DNA of 10,353 nt, taken from the NCBI GenBank assembly GCA_018812885.1, contig JAHJCW010000310.1, positions 1 through 10,353 of the forward strand. The letters run 5' to 3'. The notes beneath the pieces are model-generated. The model was not told the DNA's origin. It was given only the letters and a program-made list of their open reading frames with translations, and ran no database searches. How positions within the stretch are numbered: the stretch's first letter is position 1; every line of letters starts with the position of its first letter. Below are positions 1 through 7,087 of the stretch, in pieces. This stretch comes from a bacterium (lineage in GTDB: Bacteria > Fidelibacterota > Marinisomatia > Marinisomatales > JAHJCW01). The position numbers and the translations under genes are program-made.

Positions 1-60
1 AAGATGAAAAAAATTGTATATTTTGATGAAGTGAAATACTATAGAGTGCCATCAAACTAA
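1..60 (+). CDS. Possible C-terminal end of a rightward gene (partial)
   Basis: Frame 1 of the plus strand is open from the window edge to a TAA at 58-60 and gives 19 residues, KMKKIVYFDEVKYYRVPSN. The mixed charged and aromatic composition looks like a real protein tail, and the gene would converge on mrdA. No family can be recognised from so short a piece. An alternative exists: on the minus strand an ATG at 50-52 opens a frame (MALYSISLHQ...) that also runs off the edge and could be a gene downstream of mrdA. The two readings exclude each other in practice, and the sequence here does not decide between them. I favour the plus-strand reading slightly, because an inverted repeat lies between it and mrdA. 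Confidence 0.35.
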   Translation, partial: KMKKIVYFDEVKYYRVPSN

Positions 61-78
61 TAATAATTAAAAACGTAA

Positions 79-119
79 TCGGAATTATTATTATATATAC
101 TTTTATACTATTATTCCGA
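79..119. terminator. Weak inverted repeat, possible bidirectional terminator
   Basis: TCGGAAT at 79-85 is the exact reverse complement of ATTCCGA at 113-119. The interior is almost entirely A/T, and short TATA stretches in it could extend the stem loosely. The right arm overlaps the mrdA stop codon at 111-113. On the mrdA transcript the hairpin is followed by TTACGTTTTTAATTATT, which holds a short U run; on the plus strand no clean T tract follows. It sits where a convergent terminator would be expected, but the stem is only 7 certain pairs. Confidence 0.3.
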
Positions 120-1898
120 ATCGATAACATTTTTAACGTTATTCTCCATATTAGAATCTTTATAAATATAAGATAATATTTGACGGACAATTGGAGCTGC
201 TTCGTCGCCTCCATGTCCTGCATTTTCTAATAAAATAACAAAAGAACGCTTAATATCGTCTTTAACCGCATATCCGATAAACCAAGCGTGTGGTTTACCA
301 TGCGGATTTTCCGATGTTCCTGTTTTACCTGCAACCTTTAAACCTTCGATATGTGGATTGGCTGTTTTGCCTGTTCCTTTTTTATCATTCACAACACGAT
401 AAAGTAAATTGTTAAATCTGTCCCAAGTGCTTTTCGAAATATTTTCAATATTTACATTTTTTATTCCTAAAGATTCCGCAAAATGTGGTTGTTTGGTATG
501 ACCGTTTGTAAAAAATAAATTTATATATGTTAATAATTGTATGGGCGTTACTAAAGTTTCACCCTGACCAATTGCAATATTCAACTTTAATCCTTTGGTC
601 CACCCTTTTGCACCATATCGTAAATCAAAATATTTTTTATCGGGTACATTACCATAACTTTCGGAAGGCAAATCAATTCCAGTTTTTTCTCCAAATCCAA
701 ATTGTCTGCATAATTCAGCCCAGTCATCAAGGGGTATATTTTGGATAACATTGTAAAAATACACATCGCAAGATTCTATTAATGCTTTGTCTAAATTAAC
801 ATAACCATGACCTGCTTCATTCCAACATCTAAATGTACGATTTCCAAATCGATATTTTCCTGAACAGTAGATTTGTTTGTCAGGACTGATAACTCTGTGC
901 TCCAAAATGTATGCTAAGGTAATCATTTTCAGAGTTGATCCCGGAGGATATAACCCGCTAGTGATTCGATTTAATAATGGTTTATTAGGATCATTCAATA
1001 TTTGATTCCACTCATCAGATATAGTAACCCCGGTAAATAGGTCAGGTGAATAACTTGGTGAATTAACAAAACTAAATATTTCTCCGGTTTCGGGGTCACT
1101 GATTACGGCACATCCGCGTTTACCATTCATTAATTCTTCAACAAACTTCTGGAGTTTGGAATCAATAGTAATAACTAAATCTTTGCCTGGCTTGGGTAAT
1201 ATTTTATTCCGGCCATGTGCTTCTCCGATAATCCTCCCGTAAACATCAATTGCTTTATATTCAACACCATTCAGATCTCGCAAGTATTCTTCGTAAGATT
1301 TTTCGAGACCGCTCCAACCAATTAAATCTCCATAACTATATTCATTTGCATTTGGAATATCTCGAATATTGGTTTTATCAACGTCAACAACATAGCCAAG
1401 AAAATGTGATCCATTAATATCAGAAGCATAATGTCTTTCTTGAATTTGTTTATAATCAATGCCAGGCAAATCCAGGTTATGCTCTTCCAATCGAGATATT
1501 TGCTCAAACGTTAAATCTTTTATTAATTTCACCGGCGTAAAATATCCGTTATAATATTTTTGATAATTTTCAGATAATATTATGGAATCTAAATTTATTA
1601 ATTGGCAAATAATAGAAATTATACTATCAATATTAGTAATGACATTTGGTAAAGCGAATAATGCATAGGTCGGCGCATTATCAACAATAATTTCTCCATC
1701 TCGATCGAGGATTGAGCCTCTTGGAGCATTAAGACTCTCAACTCTTATGCTATTAATATTTGCTTTTTCTTTGTATTGATTATATTGTACAATTTGTAAT
1801 TGAAAAAACTTAACTATTAATATGCTAAATACAGTAATAAGTAATATGTTAAATGCTATATAACGTCTTATAGAAACATCGTTTTCAGTTTTTAACAT
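111..1898 (-). CDS. mrdA: Penicillin-binding protein 2 (elongasome transpeptidase)
   Basis: This class B PBP is the DD-transpeptidase that cross-links new peptidoglycan during rod elongation, anchored in the inner membrane with its catalytic domain in the periplasm. Numbering from the ATG at 1896-1898 gives 595 residues. There is one membrane segment at about 13-33, and a dimerisation-type region follows, with the APRGSILDRDG signature near 58-68. The transpeptidase motifs are S-T-L-K with catalytic S321, S-C-D at 376-378, and K-T-G-T at 525-528. The frame extends upstream to a TTG at 1922, but that would overlap mreD by 23 nt. The ATG at 1898 lies one base after the mreD stop (TAA-A-ATG) and is the better start. 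It is the last gene of the mreB-mreC-mreD-mrdA run, and no rodA follows within the window. Length and motifs are normal for the family. Confidence 0.96.
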   Translation of the reverse strand: MLKTENDVSIRRYIAFNILLITVFSILIVKFFQLQIVQYNQYKEKANINSIRVESLNAPRGSILDRDGEIIVDNAPTYALFALPNVITNIDSIISIICQLINLDSIILSENYQKYYNGYFTPVKLIKDLTFEQISRLEEHNLDLPGIDYKQIQERHYASDINGSHFLGYVVDVDKTNIRDIPNANEYSYGDLIGWSGLEKSYEEYLRDLNGVEYKAIDVYGRIIGEAHGRNKILPKPGKDLVITIDSKLQKFVEELMNGKRGCAVISDPETGEIFSFVNSPSYSPDLFTGVTISDEWNQILNDPNKPLLNRITSGLYPPGSTLKMITLAYILEHRVISPDKQIYCSGKYRFGNRTFRCWNEAGHGYVNLDKALIESCDVYFYNVIQNIPLDDWAELCRQFGFGEKTGIDLPSESYGNVPDKKYFDLRYGAKGWTKGLKLNIAIGQGETLVTPIQLLTYINLFFTNGHTKQPHFAESLGIKNVNIENISKSTWDRFNNLLYRVVNDKKGTGKTANPHIEGLKVAGKTGTSENPHGKPHAWFIGYAVKDDIKRSFVILLENAGHGGDEAAPIVRQILSYIYKDSNMENNVKNVIDSE

Positions 1899-1899
1899 T

Positions 1900-2367
1900 T
1901 TAGGTTCTACGCAACGGTACAATAAATTGCAGTATTGCCAATATACACACTGTATATAAAGTTGTTTTAAACCATGTTAAAAGAAATATCTTAAAATTGT
2001 TATAAAATAAATAATCATAGTGAAAATACGAAAATATAAAAAAACTTCCCATTATTATCAAAAAACATGAAAAGTTAAAGTAAAATGGTATCATTTTGTA
2101 GTGTTGGTTTTTTAAAAATCCTCCGGTATATCCAACTAGCGAATAAATCAAGGGTAATAAACCGATTATCAAACCGTTGTTAAAAATGCTTGCTATTAAT
2201 CCAATGCTAAATCCTGCAAGAACTCCTTTAAAACTACCAAAATTAACCGCAAAATATAGAACAAATATAATTAAAAAATCAGGGCGGACACCTCGAATCG
2301 AAAAAAGATTTGAAAAGAATATTTGCATAAAAAATGCTATAATTAAAATTAAGCCATATTTCCTCAT
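1900..2367 (-). CDS. mreD: Rod shape-determining membrane protein MreD
   Basis: MreD is a small polytopic inner-membrane protein that works with MreC and links MreB filaments to wall synthesis. The 155-residue product is strongly hydrophobic, with about five membrane segments: roughly residues 3-22, 29-48, 50-82 (probably two), 95-115 and 127-149. The motif RGVRPDFLIIFVLYFA (about 25-40) resembles the conserved RPDLLL-type stretch after the first helix of MreD proteins. It starts with ATG at 2365-2367, sharing one base with the mreC stop (TAATG), which implies translational coupling. Its stop is one base before the mrdA ATG. Sequence conservation in this family is low, so the call rests on hydropathy, length and position between mreC and mrdA. 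Confidence 0.9.
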   Translation of the reverse strand: MRKYGLILIIAFFMQIFFSNLFSIRGVRPDFLIIFVLYFAVNFGSFKGVLAGFSIGLIASIFNNGLIIGLLPLIYSLVGYTGGFLKNQHYKMIPFYFNFSCFLIIMGSFFIFSYFHYDYLFYNNFKIFLLTWFKTTLYTVCILAILQFIVPLRRT

Positions 2368-3164
2368 TAATATGGCTCATTATTGATTATTACAAAAACA
2401 TACATAAGAGAACTTAGATTTTCTTCAATTTGTACAGAGATTATTTTTTGAAATTGAATCCTATCATCAGCTACGCTTGAAACAGTACCTACATGCAGAC
2501 CTTCAGGGAATATATCACTTAATCCTGATGTAACAACTTGATCACCAACATTTACAATTGAATTTTTATATACTTCTCGCACATTACAAATATTATTTAT
2601 AGCCCACCTTAATATCCCTGTTGTCCCGCTTGGTAAAAATCGAACACCGATACGAAAACTTGGATCACTAATTAACTGAACAACAGAGGATTGATCATTA
2701 ATCTTAGCTATTTTACCAATAATACCGGAGGGAGTTATCACCGGATTATTTTTTTTTACTCCAGCATCAGATCCAACATCAACTGTCATAGAAAGCAAAT
2801 TTGCACTTAACCCCATATTAATAACTTTAGCAGGAATCATTTCAATTTTGGATTCTCTCTTGAAATCTAACATCTCCTTTAACCTTGCATTTTCCACTTC
2901 ATATTCAAGTAAAGATTCCTTTTCCAGAAACAAAACTATTAATCGTTCTCGTAACAGCTCATTTTCTTGAGCTGTTTTTACAAGCAGATTAAATCGTACA
3001 ATTGGTGAATTAATAATAGTTGATAAATTATTAATAGTATGTTGAAATGGTTTTATAGTGGTGGAATCGCTATTATATATAATAATTAACGAAAGAAATA
3101 CTGATAAGATAAATACTAAGTGATGCTTATTTTTTTGAACTATTACTAAAAGTTTAGCAACCAT
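2367..3164 (-). CDS. mreC: Rod shape-determining protein MreC
   Basis: MreC is a bitopic periplasmic scaffold that binds PBP2 and activates the elongasome. The 265-residue product has one membrane segment at about 14-31. A predicted coiled coil at about 60-100 ends in the typical ENARLKEMLDFK (91-102). Two beta-rich domains follow, with characteristic stretches such as SGIIGKIAKI (146-155), a VVQLISDPSF segment (161-170) and VVTSGLSDIFPEGLHVGTV (210-228). All are typical of the family, as is the length. The ATG at 3162-3164 abuts the mreB stop directly (TAAATG, 0 nt gap). The only SD-like element is GAGG at 3179-3182, 14 nt away, so coupling to mreB translation is likely. An A9 run lies at about codons 135-139. 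Confidence 0.96.
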   Translation of the reverse strand: MVAKLLVIVQKNKHHLVFILSVFLSLIIIYNSDSTTIKPFQHTINNLSTIINSPIVRFNLLVKTAQENELLRERLIVLFLEKESLLEYEVENARLKEMLDFKRESKIEMIPAKVINMGLSANLLSMTVDVGSDAGVKKNNPVITPSGIIGKIAKINDQSSVVQLISDPSFRIGVRFLPSGTTGILRWAINNICNVREVYKNSIVNVGDQVVTSGLSDIFPEGLHVGTVSSVADDRIQFQKIISVQIEENLSSLMYVFVIINNEPY

Positions 3165-4193
3165 TTACATCAAAACAGCCTCATATTTTTCTAAATTTTC
3201 GAGAACAATCCCGGTCCCTTGCACCACTGCTAATAAAGGATTTTCAGCAACGTTTACAGGAACATTAGTTCTCTCACGAATTATTTGATCTAATCCTCTT
3301 AATAACGATCCTCCACCGGTCAAAATGATTCCACGATCTATTATATCAGATGATAACTCCGGTGGAGTTTGTTCTAACGCTTTTCTAACTGCTTCTACAA
3401 TACTATTTACCGGATCTTTTAATGCTTGGCGGATTTCATCAGAGGAGACATCGACTACTTTTGGAATACCTGAAATAAGGTCTCTTCCTTTAATAGAAAT
3501 TGTTTCAGCTTTCATTCTCATTGCCGACCCAACAGTTATCTTAATAGCTTCTGCTGTTGGTATGCCAATATCAAGTTTATGTTCATTTCTAAACCATTGA
3601 ACGATTGATTCATCCATTTCATCACCGGCAATTCTAATTGTTTCTTTGGAGACTACTCCGTTTAGCGCTATTACTGCAACTTCTGTAGTGCCGCCCCCTA
3701 TATCAACAATAATATTTCCGATCGGTTTACTAATTTCTAATCCAATTCCTATTGCAGCTGCCATAGGTTCTTCGATTAAGTACACTTCTTTAGCATTAGC
3801 CCTTTCGCCGGAATCTTTGACAGCCCGTCTTTCAACTTCTGTTACACCTGACGGTACACAAATAACCATTTTGGGTCTTGCTAGCCTGTTAAGGTTTATC
3901 TTTCTTATAAATCCTTGCAGCATTTCATCGGTCATATTAAAATTGGCAATAACTCCATCATGTAAAGGTCGTATAGTTTCTAATCCTCGATGTGTTTTCC
4001 CCATCATCGCTTTGGCATCATTACCGACAGCAATTACTTTCCCATCATGAACGGAACGAGTTACAATTGAAGGTTCATTAATTACAATTCCTTGCCCACT
4101 AAGATAAATTAACGTATTGGCAGTTCCCAAGTCGATTGCGATATCCCCGGAAACCCAATTAAAAGCTTTATAAATTTTGTCTAATATATTCAT
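3165..4193 (-). CDS. mreB: Actin-like rod shape-determining protein MreB
   Basis: MreB is a bacterial actin that polymerises under the inner membrane in an ATP-dependent way and positions the elongation machinery. All nucleotide-binding signatures are present in the 342-residue product: phosphate 1 DLGTANTLIY (21-30), phosphate 2 DIGGGTTEVAV (164-174) and the adenosine motif GIILTGGGSLLRG (288-300). The EEPMAAAIG stretch (141-149) is diagnostic of MreB rather than FtsA or DnaK. An amphipathic N-terminus (MNILDKIYKAFNWVSG) fits membrane attachment. Length is normal. The ATG at 4191-4193 has no clear SD upstream. This gene follows the widest intergenic gap of the window, so an internal promoter for mreBCD-mrdA may lie there. 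Confidence 0.98.
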   Translation of the reverse strand: MNILDKIYKAFNWVSGDIAIDLGTANTLIYLSGQGIVINEPSIVTRSVHDGKVIAVGNDAKAMMGKTHRGLETIRPLHDGVIANFNMTDEMLQGFIRKINLNRLARPKMVICVPSGVTEVERRAVKDSGERANAKEVYLIEEPMAAAIGIGLEISKPIGNIIVDIGGGTTEVAVIALNGVVSKETIRIAGDEMDESIVQWFRNEHKLDIGIPTAEAIKITVGSAMRMKAETISIKGRDLISGIPKVVDVSSDEIRQALKDPVNSIVEAVRKALEQTPPELSSDIIDRGIILTGGGSLLRGLDQIIRERTNVPVNVAENPLLAVVQGTGIVLENLEKYEAVLM

Positions 4194-4295
4194 CTAAAAT
4201 GTTCAAATTTTAATTAAACCTTAAAAAATAGAATTGTAACTTAAAGAAAATAATATTGATTTAGATAGTCAATAAAATTGAAATTGAAACTAAAT
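4194..4295 (-). promoter_or_regulatory. 102-bp gap before mreB, possible promoter region
   Basis: This is the longest stretch without a gene between two certain coding regions in the window, and it is very AT-rich. On the minus strand a TTGACT (4267-4272) matches a -35 box, but the hexamer 17 bp downstream is TTTCTT, a poor -10. No exact Bacteroidota-type TAnnTTTG box was found. An 8-bp inverted repeat GAAATTGA/TCAATTTC (4280-4287 and 4300-4307) straddles the stop codon of the upstream gene and is followed by AATTTTATT in the transcript; it is too A/T-rich to call a terminator. A promoter here is inferred mainly from spacing. Confidence 0.25.
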
Positions 4296-5357
4296 TCAAT
4301 CAATTTCTACTCTGCTTTGGTCGCCAAGTATAAATCTATGAGCTGAATGTTCTCGATGATTACCAATGATTTGTACGTCAATGCCAATTAAGGAATTAGT
4401 AATTTTATCTTCAACATTACTAATTTTACTGTCGCTCATAATAATTGAATACCCAACTTTACTATTAATAATTGTACAACGCTTTCCAATAGCAGTATAT
4501 GGCGCAATATGTGCTTTATCTATAATAGAATCATCATTAATAATTATTGGTCCATCAAGTTTTGAATTTGATATTTTTACATTTTTTCCTAAATGGATAT
4601 TACCAGTTACTTCACAATCAGTTAGAATCGCTTCTCGGTTATCCTTAATATTATCAAGTACTAATCGATTTGCCTCCAGCAAGTCTGAGGGCTTACCAGT
4701 ATCTTTCCACCAACCAGTAATCTCTGAATAACTAATATGATATCCCTTGTTCAATAAATATTGATGAGCATCAGAAATTTCTAATTCTCCTCTCGCCGAA
4801 GGTTTAATATTATTAACCGCTTCAAAAATAGTGCTATCATAAAGGTAAATACCCGTTACTGCAAAATTACTTTTTGGATTCGCAGGTTTTTCTTCAATTC
4901 CAATAATTTTATCATCTTTGATCTCTGCGACACCAAAGCGATTTGGATCCGGCACTTTACTTAAAGCAAGATGACAATTAGAACCAGCGTTTTTAAATTC
5001 TGATACAAATTTGTTTATGCCACCAACTAATATATTATCACCCAAATAAAAAATAAATGGATCACTACCTATAAATTTCTCTGAGATTTTAACAACATGC
5101 GCTAATCCAAGCGGAGCATCTTGTGGAATATAAGTAATTTTTATATTTCGGCTACTACCATCACCAAATTCTGATTTAATTGAATTATCGTCAGCATTTA
5201 TGATTATACCTACATCATTAATATTTGCATCACGGACATATTCCAATGCATAATCCAACATCAACTTGTTAGCAATTGGGATTAGATGTTTATTTTGAGT
5301 ATGAGTAATTGGACGTAGTCTTGTCCCATGACCTCCGGCAGTTATAAGCGCCTTCAT
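4296..5357 (-). CDS. rmlA: Glucose-1-phosphate thymidylyltransferase, long form
   Basis: The enzyme joins dTTP and glucose 1-phosphate to give dTDP-glucose and pyrophosphate, the entry step to dTDP-rhamnose and related surface sugars; it is cytosolic. The 353-residue product has the nucleotidyltransferase signature GGHGTRLRPIT (8-18) with K23 in NKHLIP, then APLGLAHVVK (81-90), the metal-site motif YLGDN (104-108), EEKP (155-158), GELEISD (190-196) and WWKDTGKP (216-223). From about 240 onward, hexapeptide-like repeats suggest a left-handed beta-helix. That separates the long form (about 350 residues) from the short RmlA (about 290). Other sugar-1-phosphate substrates are possible. Its ATG overlaps the RNase H stop (ATGA), and it has the best ribosome binding site in the window. 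No rmlB, rmlC or rmlD is present here. Confidence 0.92.
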   Translation of the reverse strand: MKALITAGGHGTRLRPITHTQNKHLIPIANKLMLDYALEYVRDANINDVGIIINADDNSIKSEFGDGSSRNIKITYIPQDAPLGLAHVVKISEKFIGSDPFIFYLGDNILVGGINKFVSEFKNAGSNCHLALSKVPDPNRFGVAEIKDDKIIGIEEKPANPKSNFAVTGIYLYDSTIFEAVNNIKPSARGELEISDAHQYLLNKGYHISYSEITGWWKDTGKPSDLLEANRLVLDNIKDNREAILTDCEVTGNIHLGKNVKISNSKLDGPIIINDDSIIDKAHIAPYTAIGKRCTIINSKVGYSIIMSDSKISNVEDKITNSLIGIDVQIIGNHREHSAHRFILGDQSRVEID

Positions 5358-5881
5358 TTTTTTCTCCTCATAGCATCTTTAGATAATTTATCAGCTACAG
5401 AGTTTTTCTCTCTTGGTATATGGGTCAATGACCATGACTTAAATTGACTAAGCAGATTTATTACTTCGTTAAATAATATTTGCATACGATCATTTTTCAC
5501 TTTATAATTTCCGTTTATTTGCTTTACGACCAACTCGCTATCAGCAAATATATCAATACTTAATATATTCAATTTTTGTGATTCTTCAAGTCCCTTGATT
5601 AGGGCGTTATATTCCGCTTCATTGTTAGTGGCGCTACCAATAAATTCCGAGAAATTAAATAATTCATCACCATTACGATAAAAGACACCACCAATTCCTG
5701 CAGTTTTTGTGTGCAAATCCGCCGCACCATCTACAAATAATTTTACAGATTCACTATATTCCAAACGGTTTTTGATATTATTAAGCACTTCAATATCAAC
5801 ATTCTTAATGTTACTCAATACTTTTGTTTGAAGCACTTTTTTTAATTCAACTAGTTCGGTTTTGGATAGTTTTAAAATCAC
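5354..5881 (-). CDS. rnhA: Type I ribonuclease H (RNase HI family)
   Basis: The enzyme cuts the RNA strand of RNA-DNA hybrids with two metal ions. The 175-residue product has an RNase H fold from about residue 46: LFVDGAAD with catalytic D51, NNEAEYNALIKGLE with E90 (E48 of E. coli RNase HI), ADSELVVKQI with D114, and NSVADKLS with D164. All four acidic residues are present. It belongs to the reverse-transcriptase-like branch seen in many bacteria (TNNEAEY, ADSELVV). The first 45 residues form a lysine- and leucine-rich, probably helical extension with no recognisable hybrid-binding motif. The start is GTG at 5879-5881; the reading frame has a stop ten codons upstream and no ATG between, so GTG is the only conventional choice. 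No clear SD precedes it. The stop overlaps the rmlA start by ATGA. Confidence 0.9.
   Translation of the reverse strand: MILKLSKTELVELKKVLQTKVLSNIKNVDIEVLNNIKNRLEYSESVKLFVDGAADLHTKTAGIGGVFYRNGDELFNFSEFIGSATNNEAEYNALIKGLEESQKLNILSIDIFADSELVVKQINGNYKVKNDRMQILFNEVINLLSQFKSWSLTHIPREKNSVADKLSKDAMRRKK
5364..5369 (-). promoter_or_regulatory. Ribosome binding site GAGGAG for rmlA
   Basis: The minus strand reads GAGGAG, then six bases, then ATG at 5357. It lies inside the last codons of the RNase H gene. It is the clearest Shine-Dalgarno sequence in the window and confirms the rmlA start. Most other genes here have none. Confidence 0.75.
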
Positions 5882-5932
5882 GGGTTTGAATTTATTGGAT
5901 TTTGAGTAAAATTAAAATTGGTTATTAGGAAA

Positions 5933-6268
5933 TCAGGATTTAGCATTATTCCATTCTTTATGTATCTCAATTTGTTCTAATATGTCTGTATCTGATATTT
6001 TAAATCGCTTTAATTGCGATTGATTTTGCTTCCGAAAAACAAAATAAGCGCTTAATCCAATCAATAATAAGGTTACTCCAGTATATAGTTTGCTATAGTA
6101 AAATTCTTTTATTGAATAAATTAAATAGAAAATAGTAAAATACCATACACTCCATTTCCCCTTTTCACTTTCTTTCTTTATATCTCTCTTAATTTCTTCT
6201 AAAGTCGGTCTTTTCATCATCTCGTAACCAACAAATTGTAAAATCGGATGTTTTAAGAATGGATTCAT
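5933..6268 (-). CDS. Small two-TM membrane protein, family unknown
   Basis: I do not recognise this 111-residue protein. The first 40 residues are polar and basic (MKRPTLEEIKRDIKKE near 17-32). Two hydrophobic segments follow, at about 41-58 (rich in Trp, Tyr and Phe) and about 61-79, and then a charged tail of about 30 residues. A hairpin membrane protein with both ends on the same side, probably the cytosol given the many lysines, is the simplest reading. The gene is real by context: it lies 11 nt after the nuclease stop, has an SD-like AGAGGT overlapping that stop, and fills the space between two certain genes on the same strand. A 50-bp gap separates it from the RNase H gene. Confidence 0.75.
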   Translation of the reverse strand: MNPFLKHPILQFVGYEMMKRPTLEEIKRDIKKESEKGKWSVWYFTIFYLIYSIKEFYYSKLYTGVTLLLIGLSAYFVFRKQNQSQLKRFKISDTDILEQIEIHKEWNNAKS

Positions 6269-6274
6269 AAATTT

Positions 6275-6280
6275 ACCTCT
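6275..6280 (-). promoter_or_regulatory. Ribosome binding site AGAGGT for the small membrane protein
   Basis: The minus strand reads AGAGGT, then six bases, then ATG at 6268. Its first base is the last base of the nuclease stop codon TAA (6280-6282), so termination and re-initiation may be coupled. It supports the ATG at 6266-6268 as the start. Confidence 0.6.
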
Positions 6281-7068
6281 TATTTAATAAACGGATTTGT
6301 ACCATTTTGTGCAGGGCACTCTTCCCAATAATAACACCAATTACATAGTGTAGATTCCTTAGCGGGAAACTCACCCCCGCTATCCATTTTCGAACGAATA
6401 TTATCAATTTGTTTTTTTATACTAATAGATAAATCCTTTAATTGTTTCTCAGTCCGAACTGATTCTACTTCTATTCCCTGTTGTAAAAAATGCCAAACTA
6501 ATTTTACTGATTTAATCTCTTTGTCCTTATTAATCAATCCGATTTGATACAATGCCAACTGATTATCCTTATCTGCCTGAATTTGAGTAAGCGCTCGCTT
6601 TCCTGATTTATAATCGTGGATTTCCCAATTACCTTCTCCATCATGATCTAATCTATCAACAATACCCTTAATCTGATATTCACTATTCGCGTCTAATATA
6701 AAATTTAATTCAATTTCATTACCTACTATTGATTCTTTGAATGGAGAGTGTTTTCGAAAATATCGTGCAATACAATCTTCCCCTAAATATTTATAATAAT
6801 TAGTTGTATTTTTAACCCTAACTATACCAATACGATTATGCCATTTATCCTGCCAATATGAGTTATATTTTTCAATGACATGATCAAAAAAGGGAATCCG
6901 ACCATCCAATACTTCATTATATAAATATTCCAATGATTCATGTACCCTTTTACCCATGAATGCTTCGACACTTTCATCGGATTTTCGAATATCATCAATA
7001 TATCTAATTTTGAATTGGGCTGGGCATTTCTTATAAGTTTCTAAACTACTATACGAAAATCTTATCAT
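6280..7068 (-). CDS. RecB/Cas4-like PD-(D/E)XK nuclease with Fe-S cysteines
   Basis: The 262-residue product has the layout of the PDDEXK_1 group (nuclease domains of RecB, AddB and Cas4). It opens with FSYSSLETYKKCPAQFK carrying C15, followed by H43 in GKRVHESLEY, D138 in GIVDRLD, the catalytic D152-Y-K154 in IHDYKSG, and a downstream Q170-x3-Y174 motif. The C-terminal C242-x2-C245-x5-C251 together with C15 is the usual four-cysteine set for a [4Fe-4S] cluster. It should therefore be an active DNA exonuclease or endonuclease in the cytosol. It stands alone: no helicase domain, no addA partner, and no cas1, cas2 or CRISPR repeats in the window. The ATG at 7066-7068 follows the GWxTD stop by 19 nt, with no clear SD. 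A role in repair or in processing DNA ends is inference. Confidence 0.88.
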   Translation of the reverse strand: MIRFSYSSLETYKKCPAQFKIRYIDDIRKSDESVEAFMGKRVHESLEYLYNEVLDGRIPFFDHVIEKYNSYWQDKWHNRIGIVRVKNTTNYYKYLGEDCIARYFRKHSPFKESIVGNEIELNFILDANSEYQIKGIVDRLDHDGEGNWEIHDYKSGKRALTQIQADKDNQLALYQIGLINKDKEIKSVKLVWHFLQQGIEVESVRTEKQLKDLSISIKKQIDNIRSKMDSGGEFPAKESTLCNWCYYWEECPAQNGTNPFIK

Positions 7069-7087
7069 CTATTTTGTTTAATAATAT

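Noticed and set aside
1898..1922. Longer mrdA start at a TTG (1922), adding eight residues
   Set aside because: It is a TTG overlapping mreD by 23 nt, whereas the ATG at 1898 lies one base after the mreD stop and directly precedes a normal PBP2 N-terminus.
2745..2762. A9 run in mreC where a -1 slip would lead to an immediate TAA and a truncated MreC
   Set aside because: Two lysine and two asparagine codons in AT-rich DNA explain the run, and there is no sign that a truncated form is useful. It may be a sequencing or replication slippage spot.
3325..4050. Two long plus-strand open frames opposite mreB (3325-3600 and 3646-4050)
   Set aside because: They lie wholly antisense to a certain mreB, have no recognisable domains, and follow from its codon usage.
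4280..4307. 8-bp inverted repeat at the rmlA stop as a terminator
   Set aside because: The stem has only two G-C pairs and no clear T tract follows; it is folded into the note on the gap instead.
6280..7068. Cas4 as part of a CRISPR-Cas locus
   Set aside because: No repeat array and no other cas gene is present in the window, so the name cas4 is not justified.
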